Below are positions 12,525-24,500 of a stretch of DNA of 64,000 bases, piece by piece. Source of the stretch: Mangifera indica (Eukaryota; Streptophyta; Magnoliopsida; Sapindales; Anacardiaceae). Positions within the stretch are counted from its first letter, which is position 1. Every line of letters begins with the position of its first letter. The stretch covers positions 9,191,057 through 9,255,056 of the forward strand of contig NC_058143.1 of the NCBI RefSeq assembly GCF_011075055.1, written 5' to 3'. The notes under the pieces were generated by a model that searched no databases, was not told where the DNA came from, and saw nothing but the letters and a program-made list of their open reading frames with translations. The position numbers and the translations under genes are program-made.

Positions 12525-13098
12525 AATAGAGAAATATGCATGTAAGAGAAGATTGCACCTTGTATAGTGACTGCAAGTACTGTTTATGTAGTCTAGACCG
12601 ATCAATGAAAATATTTGAAAAAAAAAGAATTAGAAAATATTTTATGAAAGTCATTTGCATTGGAATTATGCATGCAAGCCTATGTGGATGATAAAGAGTT
12701 GAGAAAGATGTATGATCAGAAAATAGAAAAGTCATGACACTCATACATGCATAAATCATAACAAGTGAATCATATTTGTATAGTAAGAAAATGAATAAAT
12801 GGGTGAAAGAAGAGAATTATGTTATGTGTTTAATACATGTTCCGTGTCAATTATTTTGCTTGTAAATAACCTAGACACGCTGAGTATGAAAAAGATTAGT
12901 ACTAGTATGAAATGCTTTGAGTATTGAGTATGATCTTCTTACTGCGCCATGGTCGCTCACTCCGTTTAATTTAATATTTTATAGGTAAAGAGTTGCAGTA
13001 AAGGTTCCTGGGAAGCACTAGTGAGACATGAGGCTAAGGGAGGAAGGCATCATATTTTTGTTGACTTATATGTTTTGATGTATATGTGAATATATGCA

Positions 13099-13124
13099 TA
13101 TATATATATATATATATATATATA
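13099..13124. repeat. TA microsatellite
   Basis: An uninterrupted run of TA dinucleotides inside the 5' LTR. The 3' LTR has a compound GT/AT repeat elsewhere (19818-19866). Confidence 0.9.
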
Positions 13125-13458
13125 CACTTGATATAGATAATGGTGGATATGTATATATTTTGTTTCCTATATGTATATATGTGATTATGTATATATATAT
13201 ATGACTAGTCATTGAAATTGGTTATAAATTTTCTATGGATGCTAATTTTTATAATGGTTACTATTAAGTATTTAGTTTGTTAATTGTGATTATATTGATG
13301 AAAATTCAGTCTATTGGTAAGACTGGTTTGTGTGAATTGCTGATTAGGAGTGTTATAGGGCATTAAAAAAAAAAAATTTCCCTGAGCCCTCTAAAATAAG
13401 AGAACTCTTGCCGTTTTTTTTCTATAACACACCTATTGGTTTAGAAAGGTTACATTTT

Positions 13459-13472
13459 TGGTATCATAGCAC
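13459..13472 (+). other. Primer-binding site for initiator Met tRNA
   Basis: TGGTATCATAGCAC lies four bases after the LTR end and matches the usual plant LTR-element site TGGTATCAGAGC with a G-to-T change. It fixes the orientation of the element and the LTR boundary at 13454. Confidence 0.8.
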
Positions 13473-13682
13473 AATTTTGGGCACTTAAAGGTGGATATCA
13501 TATAATATGTTGTAATATAATATAATATTTATATATAGTTTTGTATTTTGGTATTGCACAGGTGCCCCTCATGTCTTATAGATTAGCTTCCGAGAATCAA
13601 CTGCAATAAGTTTTTTTCTTTGCCTGTATTCAAATAATAGAATTATAAAATCCTTATGTAGTTACACTTATATAGTTATTAG

Positions 13683-14830
13683 ATGAAGAGTACCACAAGA
13701 CGAGGATAGGGCCATGGAAAGGGTATTCAAAGAGAGACGGGAGAGTCGTCTTACCCTACCCTGTCAGGTGGTTCAGGATTTGGGCTAGCAGAAATTAGAG
13801 ATATAGTTCGTCAGGTGTTGACCGAGAGTCAAGATAGACCCACACCTAAAAATATAGCTAGAGATGTCATCCGAGATGAGATTAGAAGTGAGATTCATGA
13901 GGAGGTCATAGAAGAAATCAGAAATAAAATAAGGAATGAGGGGAGAGGAAAAGTTATTCCTTACTTAGTCAGCATACCCCTCATGAATTTAAAGGTACTA
14001 AAGATCCTTTGGTGGCTGATAAGCAGATCACACAGGTGGAAAGTACCATGGATTTGTTTCCTATGACCCATAAAGAAAACGTTCGATATACTACTTTCTT
14101 GATAAGGGGAAAGGCTTGTGTATGGTGGGACCTAGTTAAAGAAACCAGAAATGTGGATCTGATGACTTGATAGGACTTTAGAAGGGCATTTGAGGCCCAA
14201 TACAAAACAACTGATATGGTAACAGTCAAAGTTCAAGAGTTCATTTCTTTGCAGCAGGGGGATGGTTCAATAAAGGATTATTCTACCCATTTTGATGTCC
14301 TATCTAGTTTTGCTCCAAGTATGGTGAGTACACCTAGTCTCCGGCTAGACAGATTTCTTTAAGGTCTTAGACTGGAGATAGCCTTGCATGTGCTAGTTGG
14401 ACCACAACCTCCTTAAACTTATGAAGAGGCATTAGAGAGAGCATTAAGTTTGGAGGTATGTGTTAATAAGCTACCCAGGAATGCACTCTTTATGGCAACA
14501 CCTCCATCATTGACAGCACCCCAGACAGTGATGCCAAGTTGATCAGTTATACCTGTTTCGTTGACTATTTCAGCATTTGTTACAACATCAAGTTGTAGTT
14601 CAGTTGGCTCCAATTTCATAAACAACATGGGAAAAAAATTCCAATCAAAAGCAAGTAGAAAATGTGGGAAGAGTGACAAGAAGCCTAGGAAAGAAAATAT
14701 TCCCCAGTGTCAGATTTATGGGAGATGTCATAGTGGGGAATATTGGTACCGACAGAAATAGGTGATTTGTTATAGATGCCTACAGGTAGGGTATATAGCA
14801 AAGGATTGCCAAAGTACCGACGTGTCAGTC
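13683..14830 (+). pseudogene. Gag of gypsy element (broken)
   Basis: Gag packages the element RNA. ATG at 13683 opens a basic N-terminus with a stop after eight codons, then a long stretch to about 13990 rich in E, I and R (LTESQDRPTPKNIARDVIRD). After a frame change the retrotransposon Gag core follows: FKGTKDPLVADKQI, then KENVRYTTFLIRGKACVWW and DFRRAFEAQY. Near 14700-14817 there are two tandem zinc knuckles in decayed form, the first C-x2-YG-x2-H-x3-Y with the last Cys lost, the second CYRCLQVGYIAKDC with the His changed to Tyr. Several nonsense codons and at least one frameshift make it non-functional. Confidence 0.85.
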
Positions 14831-14950
14831 CCGATACAGCCACAACAAAACCTGATTCTACTAATGCAACCAAGGAGAGTTACTAATGCACAGGTCTTTA
14901 CAACTACCCATAGTCAGACATAGGCTAGCTCATCTGTAGTTACTGGTCAG

Positions 14951-15310
14951 CTCTAATTCCACTATGTTTCCTTATATGCATTGATTGATTCAGGAGCTAC
15001 ACACTCTTTTATTGCATTGAGGGTTATTAAAAGGGTAAGTTTAGTGCCTGTTAGATCTACCCATTCCATTAGAGTTGAGATGTCGGATGGTGGGAGTGTG
15101 ATTGCTGATAAGATGTTAAAGGACGAGAGGGTAGTGAGACATGGGAGAAAGTTAAAGGTGGCTTGATTGTCTTTGATATACTCGATTTTGATGTTATCCT
15201 GGGCATGGATTTCTTAGAAAGATATGGAGTCGAGATTGACTATAGAAAGAAAAAGGCTCGATTCCAACTTGACAATGGGGATCACTTTAGTTTTGGAGAA
15301 GACCATTAAC
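14951..15310 (+). pseudogene. Retroviral-type aspartic protease of gypsy element
   Basis: The active-site motif DSGATHSF is at 14987-15010, preceded by YALI. Downstream comes SIRVEMSDGGSVIADKM, then, after a frame change, FDVILGMDFLERYGVEIDY, the flap and the typical hydrophobic C-terminal block. In the intact element it would release Gag and Pol products from the polyprotein. The frame break near 15140 inactivates it. Confidence 0.85.
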
Positions 15311-15585
15311 CTAGTATGATGATTAGTAGTGTAAAGGCGCAAAAATTGTTGAAAAAGGGGTGTGCAAAATATTTCGCTCATGTGGTACATGAGCATGATA
15401 TTCAAAGATTGGGTGTTCAGGATGTCCCAATGGTGCGAGATTTCCCATACCGAATGGCTCAACCCCATTTTCCTGATGAGCTACCAGGTTTACCTCTAGA
15501 GAGAGCGTTGGAGTTTAGTATAGCGTTAGAACTTGGCTCAACCCTATTTTCAAAGACCCTGTACCGAATGGCTTCAATTGAATTA

Positions 15586-16860
15586 TAAGAATTAAAGAAA
15601 CAGTTACAAGAACTTTTAGATAGGGGTTTTATTAGACCCAGCCACTCTCCTTGGGGAGCGCCCATACTATTTGTCAAAAAGAAAGATAGGTCGCTTTGTA
15701 TGTGTATAGATTACAAGGAGTTGAATAAACTGACAGTGAAGAATAAATACCCATTGCCAGAAATTGACGATTTATTTGATCAATTGAAGGGAGTTTTTGT
15801 GTTCTCTAAAATTGACTTGAGGTTGGGTTATCACCAGGTGAGGATTACATAGCAAGATATTCCAAAAACAGTTTTTCGGACCCGCTATGGGCACTATGAG
15901 TTTGTGGTAATGCCCTTTAGATTGACTAATGCTCCAGCAATCTCTATGGATTTAATGAATCGAGTATTTCATAATTGTCTTGACAAATTCTTGGTGGTAT
16001 TTATTAATGATATCTTGATATACTCCAGATCAGAACAAGAACATACTGAACACTTAGGATTTGTGCTAGAAAGATTAAGAGAAAAGAAATTGTATGCCAA
16101 ATTCTCTAAGTGTGAATTCTAGTTGGACCAAGTAGTATTTTTGGGACACATGGTTACTAAGGAAGGTATAGCTGTAGACCCTAGTAAAGTGGAAACAATA
16201 CTTGAATGGGTAAGGTCGAAGACTATGAAAGAAATCAAAAGCTTTTTAGGGTTAGCCGGTTATTACAAGAGATTTGTATAAGGTTTTGTCTGGTTGGCCA
16301 AGCCACTTACAACTGTTACCAGACAAGGAACTCTTTTTCTATGGACTGATGCTTGTGAATAGAGTTTCCAATAGCTAAAAAGACGGTTGACTACAACTCT
16401 TATTTTAGTATTACCAGAGGAGGGTGTAGACTATGATATTTATTACGATGCCTCATATAATGGCTTGGGAGTCGTACTGATGCAAAGGAGTAAGGTGATA
16501 GCGTATGCCTCTCGACAGTTAAAAGATTATGAAACACGCTACCCTACCTATGATTTAGAGTTAACGACAGTGGTTTTCACTTTAAAAATTTGAAGGCATT
16601 ATTTAGATGGAGTTAAATGTACTATCTACACTGACCATAAAAGTCTAAAATATTTTTTCACTCAGAAAGACTTAAATATGCGACAAAGAAGATGAATAGA
16701 GCTAGTCAAAGATTATCAATGTGATATTAAATATCAACCAGGTAAAACAAATGTGGTAGTCGATGCCTTGAGTAGAAAGATTTTCATAGCTCATCTCACC
16801 ACTCAAATAGAGTTACAGGAAGAGTTTCAGAGGGAACAAATTGAGGTGATAAGGAGTTAG
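15586..16860 (+). pseudogene. Reverse transcriptase and RNase H of gypsy element
   Basis: One frame runs from about 15590 to beyond 17100 without an indel but with several in-frame stops (15586, 15850, 16120, 16279, 16360, 16372, 16591, 16693, 16858). RT blocks in order: [51 protein letters not shown], the palm motif FINDILIYS at 16000-16026, and VFLGHMVTKEGI. The palm motif is usually YVDD or FIDD, so one catalytic Asp has become Asn. RNase H follows: [25 protein letters not shown] and [20 protein letters not shown]. Most stops replace Trp or Gln of the family. Inactive. Confidence 0.93.
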
Positions 16861-17878
16861 GTGGCCAGATTGGAAATTCAACCTAATCTCCTTAATGAAA
16901 TAAAAGAGAAGCGAGTAGAAGATTTGTGGTTCCAGAAAATGAGTCAACCGATATGTGAGGGCAAAACAACTGATTTTCAAATGATTGATGACGTGTTCAA
17001 GTTCAGAAACAAGGTATGTATTCCCCAAGATTTGGAATTAAGAAAGAAAATCATGAGTGAAGCACATGATACACTTTACACTGCCCACCCTGAGGGAGTA
17101 AAGATGTATCGAGATTTAAAAAAAAACTTATTGGTGGATAGGTATGAAAAAAGATATTTGTGACTATGTAGCCAAGTGCTTGGTATGTCAACAGGTTAAG
17201 GCCGAGCATCAAAGACCTTCGGGTTTACTTCACCCATTTAGTATTCCTGAATGGAAGTAGGAAGATATTTCAATAGATTTCATCATTGACCTACCTCGAG
17301 TACAAAAAGGCTATAATGCACTATGGGTGATTGTAAATAGATTGACTAAATCGACATATTTTATTCTAGTGAAAGATAATTTTGCTTCAAATTAACTGGC
17401 CCAGATTTATATATGGGAGATTGTGAGATTACATGGCGTATCCAAAACTATTGTGTCGGATAAAGACCTTAGATTTGTTTCAACTTTTTAGGGTAGCTTA
17501 CAGAGAGCATTAGGTACTAGGTTGGCATTTAGCACAGTATATCATTCTCAAACAGATGGACAGAAAAGGTGAATCAAATACTAGAGGATATATTGAGGGC
17601 CCGTTGTTTAGATTACAAAAATGGCCTGGCATGAAATGGTTCCATTGATAGAATTTGCATATAATAATAGTTACCAATCCACCATTAAAATGGCACCATA
17701 TGAGGCTCTTTATGGAAGAAAGTGTAGATCCCCATTACATTGGGATGCCATAGGAAAGCAAGATGATTTGAGTCAAGTTCTTGGGCCTGAGTTAACCCAA
17801 ATGATGATGGAGGATATAAAGACTATCAAGACTAGATTGAAGCAAGCTCAGGACATACAAAAGAGCTATGCAGATTTG
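16861..17878 (+). pseudogene. Integrase of gypsy element, C-terminus deleted
   Basis: Integrase inserts the cDNA into the host chromosome. The HHCC zinc-binding part reads EAHDTLYTAHPEGVKMYRDL, then, after a one-base insertion at about 17130, [20 protein letters not shown]. The core has ISIDFI (first Asp) and VSDKDLRF (second Asp). The catalytic Glu region near 17560 is damaged by a small deletion after HSQTDGQ. It continues as EFAYNNSYQSTIKMAPYEAL to QKSYADLK and then runs straight into LTR sequence at about 17879. The chromodomain expected after this point is absent. Confidence 0.9.
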
Positions 17879-19817
17879 AAGAGTCATTTATGGAAAAGGT
17901 TAAGGTAAATTAGTCCAAAAAGTTTATAAAACCAACCAACTATTCATTTTCTTCTTCCTTAGCTGAGAATCTCCATAATTTTAACTAAAGTTTTTCCTTC
18001 AAGCAAAATTCATCAAAAAACCTAGCTAAACTACCTAATTTTTAGAGCATCTAGTTATAGAAGATGTAGATCTATCAATTCTGATAAATTCTCAGATAAA
18101 AAATTTAATTTTTAAGAGATGTGAAGTTTAGAGTTTTGATAGATGATTATGTTTTTGGTTGATTAAGGTTGCTAGGAAGAAGAAAATAAGGAGGATAGAT
18201 TTAAATCACCTAATTAGCAAAGAAAAGGTAAGAATTTCATAGTTTACATACTTGAAGTAATTTGAGTTAGGTTATTTAAATAACCTTTACTTATATAAGT
18301 GTGTAAGGTATTAGAATTAAGGTGATTTATGCTTAAAAGAATAAAGAAATTAATTAGGATTCATGATGTAATTTTTGGCCATAAGGGTATTTTAGACATT
18401 TCATATTCTTAGGGTTAGCTTTGTGGATTTTGTGTGTCGAATATATGAGAAATGATGAATTGATGAAAGAATTTGCATTAAGGGTAAGCATGTAATTTTA
18501 TCTATAAGGTTAAATTTTGCTTAACTATGTGCATGATATGTGGAATAACCCTTATATCAATAAGGGCAAAAATGTCATTTTATGTGATGTAGGTTAATTT
18601 TGCTTAACTATGTGCATGATATGTGGAAAAACCCTTATATCCATAAGGGCAAAAATGTCATTTTATGTGATGTAGGTTAGTTTTGCTTAATTATGTGCAT
18701 ATGTGTAAAAAAACCATTATAATAAATATGCATATTCATATGGAATGCATGAAATATATGTAAATGCAGGAGAAAATAATCTGATGCTCGATGAGGCTAG
18801 AAAAGAATAAGGAAAAACAATTAATGGGCATATTTCATGTTATGGGTATACATGTATACATGAGGAATCATAACATATGCATGATTTTAGAAAAATAAAG
18901 ATGGAGGAAAAACATTTTCTAAGTTATGTATGTTTTCAGAAAATAGAAAACAAATGTTTTTGGCTTTATAATGACTCATATGATACAGGAAAGTAAAAAG
19001 TATGCTTAAAATCCTTACACGCCAGCTGTACTGTATGGATAGCAAAGAAAAAAATATCAACTGGACTGTGTGGACAACAAAAAAAGATATTAGTTGTACT
19101 ATGTGGACAATAAAGAAAAAATATGTCAGCTATACTGTGTGGACAACAAAGAAAAACAAAATAGAGAAATATACATGTAAGAGAGGATTGTACCTTGTAT
19201 GGTGATTGCGAGTACTGTCTTATGTAGTCTAGACTGGTCAATGAAAATATTTGACCAAAAAAAAAAGAGAAAGAATTAGCAAATATTTTATGAAAGTCAT
19301 TTACATTAGAATCACGCATACAAGCCTATGTGGCTGATAAAGAGTTGAGAAAGATGTACGATTAGAAAATAGAAAAGTCATAACACTTATACATGCATAA
19401 ATCATAACAAGTGAATCATACTTGTATAGTAAGGAAATGAATAAATGAGTGAAAGAAGAGAATTATGATATGTGCTTAATGCATGTTCTGTGTCAATTAT
19501 TTTGTATGTGAATAGCCCAGACATGCTGAGTATAGAAGAGATTAGTACTGGTATGAAATGTTTTGAGTATTGAGTATGACTTTCTTACTAAGTCATGGTC
19601 ACTCACTCCGTTTAATTTAATATTTTACAAGTAAAAAGTTACAGCAAAGGTTCCCAAAAAACACTAGTGAGACATGAGGCTAAAGGAGAAAGGCACCATA
19701 TTTTTGTTAATTTATATGTCTTGATGTATATGTGAATATATGCATAAATATGTACTTGATATAAATATCGGTAGATATATATATATTTTGTTTCCTATAT
19801 GTATATATGTGATTTTT

Positions 19818-19874
<57 letters not shown>

Positions 19875-20130
19875 GACTAGTCATTGAAATTGGTTATAAA
19901 GTTTCGGTGGATGGTAATTTTTATGATGGTTATTATTAGGTATTTATTTTGTTAATTGTGAATAGGTTGATGAAAATCTAGTTGGTTGATAGGACTGATT
20001 TGTGTGAATTGCTAATTAGGAGTGTTACAGGGCATTAAAAATAATAATAAAAAATTTTCCCGAGCCCTCAAAAATAAGAGAACTTTTGCCGTTTTTTCTG
20101 TAACACACTTATAAGTTTGGAGAGGTTACA
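17879..20130 (+). repeat. 3' LTR of gypsy element, 5'-truncated
   Basis: It begins at AGAGTCATTTATGG, equivalent to about 11333 in the 5' LTR, and ends GGAGAGGTTACA at 20130. The 83-bp unit starting GCTTAACTATGTGCATGATA is present twice in full plus a partial copy (18519, 18602, 18685), against once plus a partial in the 5' LTR (11971, 12054). Confidence 0.9.
19818..19866. repeat. Compound GT/AT microsatellite
   Basis: About twelve GT units are followed directly by about twelve AT units inside the 3' LTR. The 5' LTR lacks the GT tract at the matching place. Confidence 0.9.
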
Positions 20131-20879
20131 ACAATATTCAACAAACATCAATACAACTGCCCAGCTAGTGATAAGAGGGCAACATAACTTCTACCATCAG
20201 AATTTTTAATGACTAGGAGAATAAAGGGCCATCAAGAAACAAGAAACTCGCAAGAAAGGCTTTCATCATAGTCTTTATCATAAACAAGACTTCAAACAAC
20301 CTGACTAAACAATCAAGAGATGGACCAATAAGACGAAAATAATAACAAGGAGAAAACCAGCCACAAGAAGAAACAACAAATAGGTCCTTAACCACACCAA
20401 CTTCAAAACAACCGTACATGTTCATAAAATATTTAAAAAGTGCATCAATGTTTGGATTAAGAGAGATTAAATGAATTTACCTGCTTCTTCGCCTGTTTCT
20501 ATCCCTAGACTTGAGAAATGAGTCTTGTATAGCTTTTAGTTTGTTGACCACATCATTCATCTTCGATCACTTTCCTAGTGATGTTGCAGCACACGTGAGT
20601 TCGACCCTAAGCACTAGAACTAAGAATTCATCCATTTTCTTTTTATTATTCCTTTGAGATTCAAAGTTTCTAACCACGACTTCTTTTATTCTACCATCTT
20701 CATTTTCTCCTTCAAATAGCAATGATAGGTCAACAATGTCCATAACATGGTTTTGAAAAGCCATTGAAACAAACTTATGAATGTTTAAGTTATCTTTAAA
20801 AATTTCATCTGTAGGTCTTTTACCTGTAAACAACTCCAACAATAATATTCCATACTATATATGTCTCCAAGCGTGGAAA

Positions 20880-21520
20880 CATAACCATTTCCATACTATA
20901 TAATGTGCGAAATTGGTCAACAAGATATCAACATAGAAAGTATGAAAGACCTCAAAGTAGCACATATAATACACTCTAAATATGTAAAAGAAATTGATAT
21001 TTAAATTTAAATTTTCAAGCAAAAAATTTACATTGTGATTCAGTGAAGCTCTAATTTTGTACTAATGCCTACTTAATGTTGTATAAAATCTTCAATAAGT
21101 TGATCTAGGAGTGGCTAAGATATATATGTTGCAGAATATTTGGTCAAATACAAAATAAGTAGGTTTAATTAGGATATTCAAGGAAGGAATTAAAATGAAG
21201 AAACAGAGAAAGGGATAACACACTTGGGTAATAAATCTAACCTATATATGATAATAAAACCTTTAATCATGGGTATACATAAAAAGCTCTTAATTGACAA
21301 AGTTCATTGTTTTACAAGATACATGAGACATATGGAAAAATAATTTTGAAAAGTAAAAATTTTATCATTTTTTTGGTTAAAAATTTTAAAACATAAAATT
21401 GGAAATATTGAGTGCTACTGTTAAAAGGTGTTTTAAAGTCAAGAAATTTTTAAAACTTTCAAAAGAGTGACTTGATTAGAGAAATGATAATCAAGAGTAG
21501 GACAGACGTAGTTGGCTATC
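20880..21520. other. Non-coding gap in the LRR-kinase relic
   Basis: This AT-rich stretch separates the membrane/juxtamembrane part from the kinase C-terminus. It includes poorly conserved sequence where the kinase N-lobe should be. No insertion ends were recognised. Confidence 0.4.
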
Positions 21521-22238
21521 AATCAAAGATGTGGTGGAACTTAGTTGTGATGATTTCCTTTTGTAGTATGTAACAAAAGCAATCAACAACAAAAATGCAC
21601 TTACGACACCAATTATTGTTGAAATTACTATCATTTTATTAATATGCTTTTAGAACTTTGGTTGAGCATATAGGTAGAAGTAGTTTTGGAACACCACCAC
21701 AAAGCTTGCCATTTCCAACAAATGAAATATTGGCATTTGCATTTACAAATATCCCTGCCTTGGGTACTTCACCTTCAAGTTTATTATATGAAAGATTGAG
21801 ATACTTGAGAGATGAGAGTTGACTAAAAAATTTAGGAATTTGGCCAGATAAGTTATTGGATGAAAGATTAATTCTTCTAAAAGCCTTAAGTTTTTCTACG
21901 ATTCTTGTATAGTCCCTCCAAACATGTTACTTCCCAAGTACATATGTTCCAAACTATCAAGGCCACTAGGAATTTCACCAAATAATTTGTTCTTGGATGC
22001 ATCCAACTCTACTAGATTTTTCAAGTTACTTACTTCGAGTGGTAGTGAGCCAGTAAAAAAATTATTAGACAAACCCAAATAAATAGAAATGGAAGAAAGA
22101 TTGACAACTTCTTTGGGTATAGTGCCACTTAGACTATTAGTAGATAATTCAATGCTTTGCAATTTTTGACACCTTCCAAGACTTGGACATGAGCGTCCCT
22201 CAAATTCATTGTTGTACAAAAAAGTAGTGTTTAATTTC

Positions 22239-23097
22239 GGCTAAGGGACTATTTCCCACTCAAGTTTTCATGTAAAAACTGATACACATCTATGAAATTT
22301 TAAAAACTCAAATGCTTACTCATGACAAAATTTCTGTTAAAAATTTCAGTTAGGGTTAAAGGTAAAATCGTCATTTACTAAAAAAATTTAAAAAATTAAA
22401 GTTTTATCACATTTTACTCCTTATGTTTAAAAATCTAACAATTCCCCCCACCTAAAGTTTCCAAGTTTTGAAAAGTGACCATTTCACCCCCAAATCCCTA
22501 GGTTTTCTTTCTCCTTTCATCAGTGACCATTTTTGGCGACAACACCTTTGAAAACGCGATGGGAGAGTTAGAACCATCTCTAACATAGTTCTTTCATCTC
22601 TCTTTATTGACAGAGACAAAAAGATGACGTCTTTTTGTCAATGTCAAGGATATCTCTGTCTCTTCTTAGACATTGATGAAGAGACATAATCTTTTTATCT
22701 CTCTATCTTTGTTGACAAAGAGATGACATCTTTTCGTCAATAGAGACACAGGAACTCTATCGAAAATGGCTTTGGCTCTTCTATCACATTTTCAAAGGTT
22801 GTCGTCACTAGAGATGGTCGTCGGTGAGAGGAGAAAGAAAACCTAGGGATTTGGGGGGTGAAATGGTCACTTTTCAAAACTTGGAAACTTTGCATGAGGA
22901 GAATTGTGAGATTTTTAAATCTGAAGAGTAAAATGTGATAAAACTTTAATTTTTGTAGTAAATGATGATTTTACCCTTAACCGTAACTGAGATTTTTATC
23001 AAAAATTTTGTCATTGATGGTTATTTAAGTTTTTGAAACTCCGCAAGTATGTATCTATATTGGCATTAGAACTTGGATGTCAAATAGTCCTTTGGCC
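22239..23097. mobile_element. Foldback Mutator-like element inside the LRR gene (right arm)
   Basis: The ends are GGCTAAGGGACTATTTCCCA and the inverse, AAATAGTCCTTTGGCC. They are flanked by TTTAATTTC (22230-22238) and TTTAATTTA (23098-23106), a 9-bp duplication with one mismatch, the size made by Mutator-type transposases. The halves are long imperfect inverted repeats: CCTAGGTTTTCTTTCTCC near 22497 faces GGAGAAAGAAAACCTAGG near 22830. No transposase is encoded. Confidence 0.85.
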
Positions 23098-24065
23098 TTT
23101 AATTTAGTCAAATTGCCAAGTGAGGATGGGAGTAATCCAAAAAACTTATTGGAATATAAATAAAATTCTTCTAGATTGTCAAGCCTCCCAAAAGCTTCAA
23201 GAACACTGCTAGCAAAAGTTGTTTTCTTCCAATGACAATAAATCTAGGTTTACTAAATTTCCAAGCTTAACAAGGATATTTCAGTGAAACATTTTTGCCC
23301 CAAAATAAAAAATTTGCAATTGGGTTGAAATGTTTCCTAAACAATTAGGCAACTTTCTACCAATGTCATTACTATAAATATCGAATACTTAAAGATTAGT
23401 ACAATTAGCCATGACAGACAAAAACTTCAATTCATCATTTGCCCTCGTTCCAAGTCTATTATTGTCAAAGTTAACCCTAATTAGACCTCGCAAGCTTCCA
23501 AGACTTTCTGGAACATTCCCAGTGAAGCCATTATCAATAAAATCAATGAAAGCAAGATTGGAAGCATTCAACAATGACTAAGGAATACTTCCTATAAAAT
23601 AGTTAATACCACTAGCAAAAGCTTTAAGATTAGGGAGAGTGAGACCAACATCTGAAGGCAGCAACCCATGCTGTCGGTTTTGAGTCACAACAAAAGTGTC
23701 AATAGTAGAAAGATTATAAATTGAACTAGAGATGGTTCCAAATAGGTAATTCATAGAAAGTTGAAAAAATCTCAAGGCTGATAGTTATTCCCAATTCCTT
23801 ATCAATAGTAGAGAGACTATTCTGTGCAAATGAGAGTAAGAAAAGAGAAGATAAATTACCTATCCAAGCTGGAATTCTACTTATAAGATTGTTACCTGTG
23901 AGGCCTAGGTATTCTAGTTTCGACAATTAACTAAGTTTGTCTAAAATCTACCCAATAAACTTCTTGTAATTAGCTCCGAAAATTCTAAGATTTTCGTAAT
24001 GTGATAAATTGGTTGGAAAACTCTTAGAAAAGTAATTGTTAGACAAGTTGAGAGTCTGTAGATGT

Positions 24066-24093
24066 TTTAAGTGGCCTATTTCTTCAGGAACCT
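24066..24093. repeat. 28-bp direct repeat abutting the CACTA left end
   Basis: TTTAAGTGGCCTATTTCTTC continues with AGGAACCT and is repeated, with one change (C to G), at 31825-31852. It is LRR-gene sequence, present once in the left arm (about 4909-4936, inverted). Confidence 0.9.
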
Positions 24094-24175
24094 CACTACC
24101 ACATATTGGGCTTAAGGCAACACTTATTTTGACTACACTTTTTAAACCGTTGTCTAAAATAAAATAAGCTACAGT

Positions 24176-24500
24176 TTTAATAGTATTGTATTAAAAAATT
24201 AACAATAAACGATGGTTGGAAAAAAACCGTTGTATTATAGGATATAAAACAACGGATTTAATAGTGTTGTATTAAAAAATTAACAATAAGCGACGGTTGC
24301 AAAAAAAAACCATTGTATTATGGGATATAAAATAACGGATTTAATAGTGTTGTATTAAAAAATTAATAATAAGCAACGGTTGAAAAAGAAACTGACATTA
24401 TGACATATAAAACAACGAATTAGTAGTGTCGTACTAGGAAATTAACAATAAATTACAGTTGAAAAAAAACCGTAGCATTATGAGATATAAAGCATTGACT
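24176..24500. repeat. Subterminal tandem repeats of the CACTA element
   Basis: Units of about 82 bp begin near 24176, 24257, 24340 and 24420. Each contains TTTAATAGTGTTGTATTAAA and the inverted pair AACGGTTG/AAACCGTTG. In En/Spm the accessory transposon protein binds such subterminal repeats. Confidence 0.85.

Larger units (their letters stand above)
11082..13454 (+). repeat. 5' LTR of gypsy element
   Basis: It starts TGTAACACCCGG and ends AAAGGTTACA, the expected TG...CA limits, for about 2,373 bp. It aligns along its length with 17879-20130 apart from its first 250 bp. Internal tandem repeats lie at 11971-12060 (83-bp unit) and 12396-12524 (about 38-bp unit), and a TA microsatellite at 13099-13124. 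Confidence 0.9.
11082..20130 (+). mobile_element. Ty3-gypsy chromovirus retrotransposon (Tekay/Del-like), decayed
   Basis: A 9.0-kb element with two LTRs, a primer-binding site, Gag, protease, reverse transcriptase, RNase H and integrase relics in gypsy order. Two tandem zinc knuckles in Gag and the integrase phrase KMAPYEALYGRKCRSPLHWD place it among chromoviruses close to Tekay/Del. The integrase C-terminus, chromodomain, polypurine tract and about 250 bp of the 3' LTR start are missing, removed by one deletion near 17879. There is no target-site duplication: TTTAT precedes and ACAAT follows. It is non-autonomous now. Confidence 0.9.

Noticed and set aside
12396..19160. LTR tandem repeats as a CRISPR-like array
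   Set aside because: Units are contiguous with no unique spacers, lie in both LTRs of a retrotransposon, and the DNA is eukaryotic.
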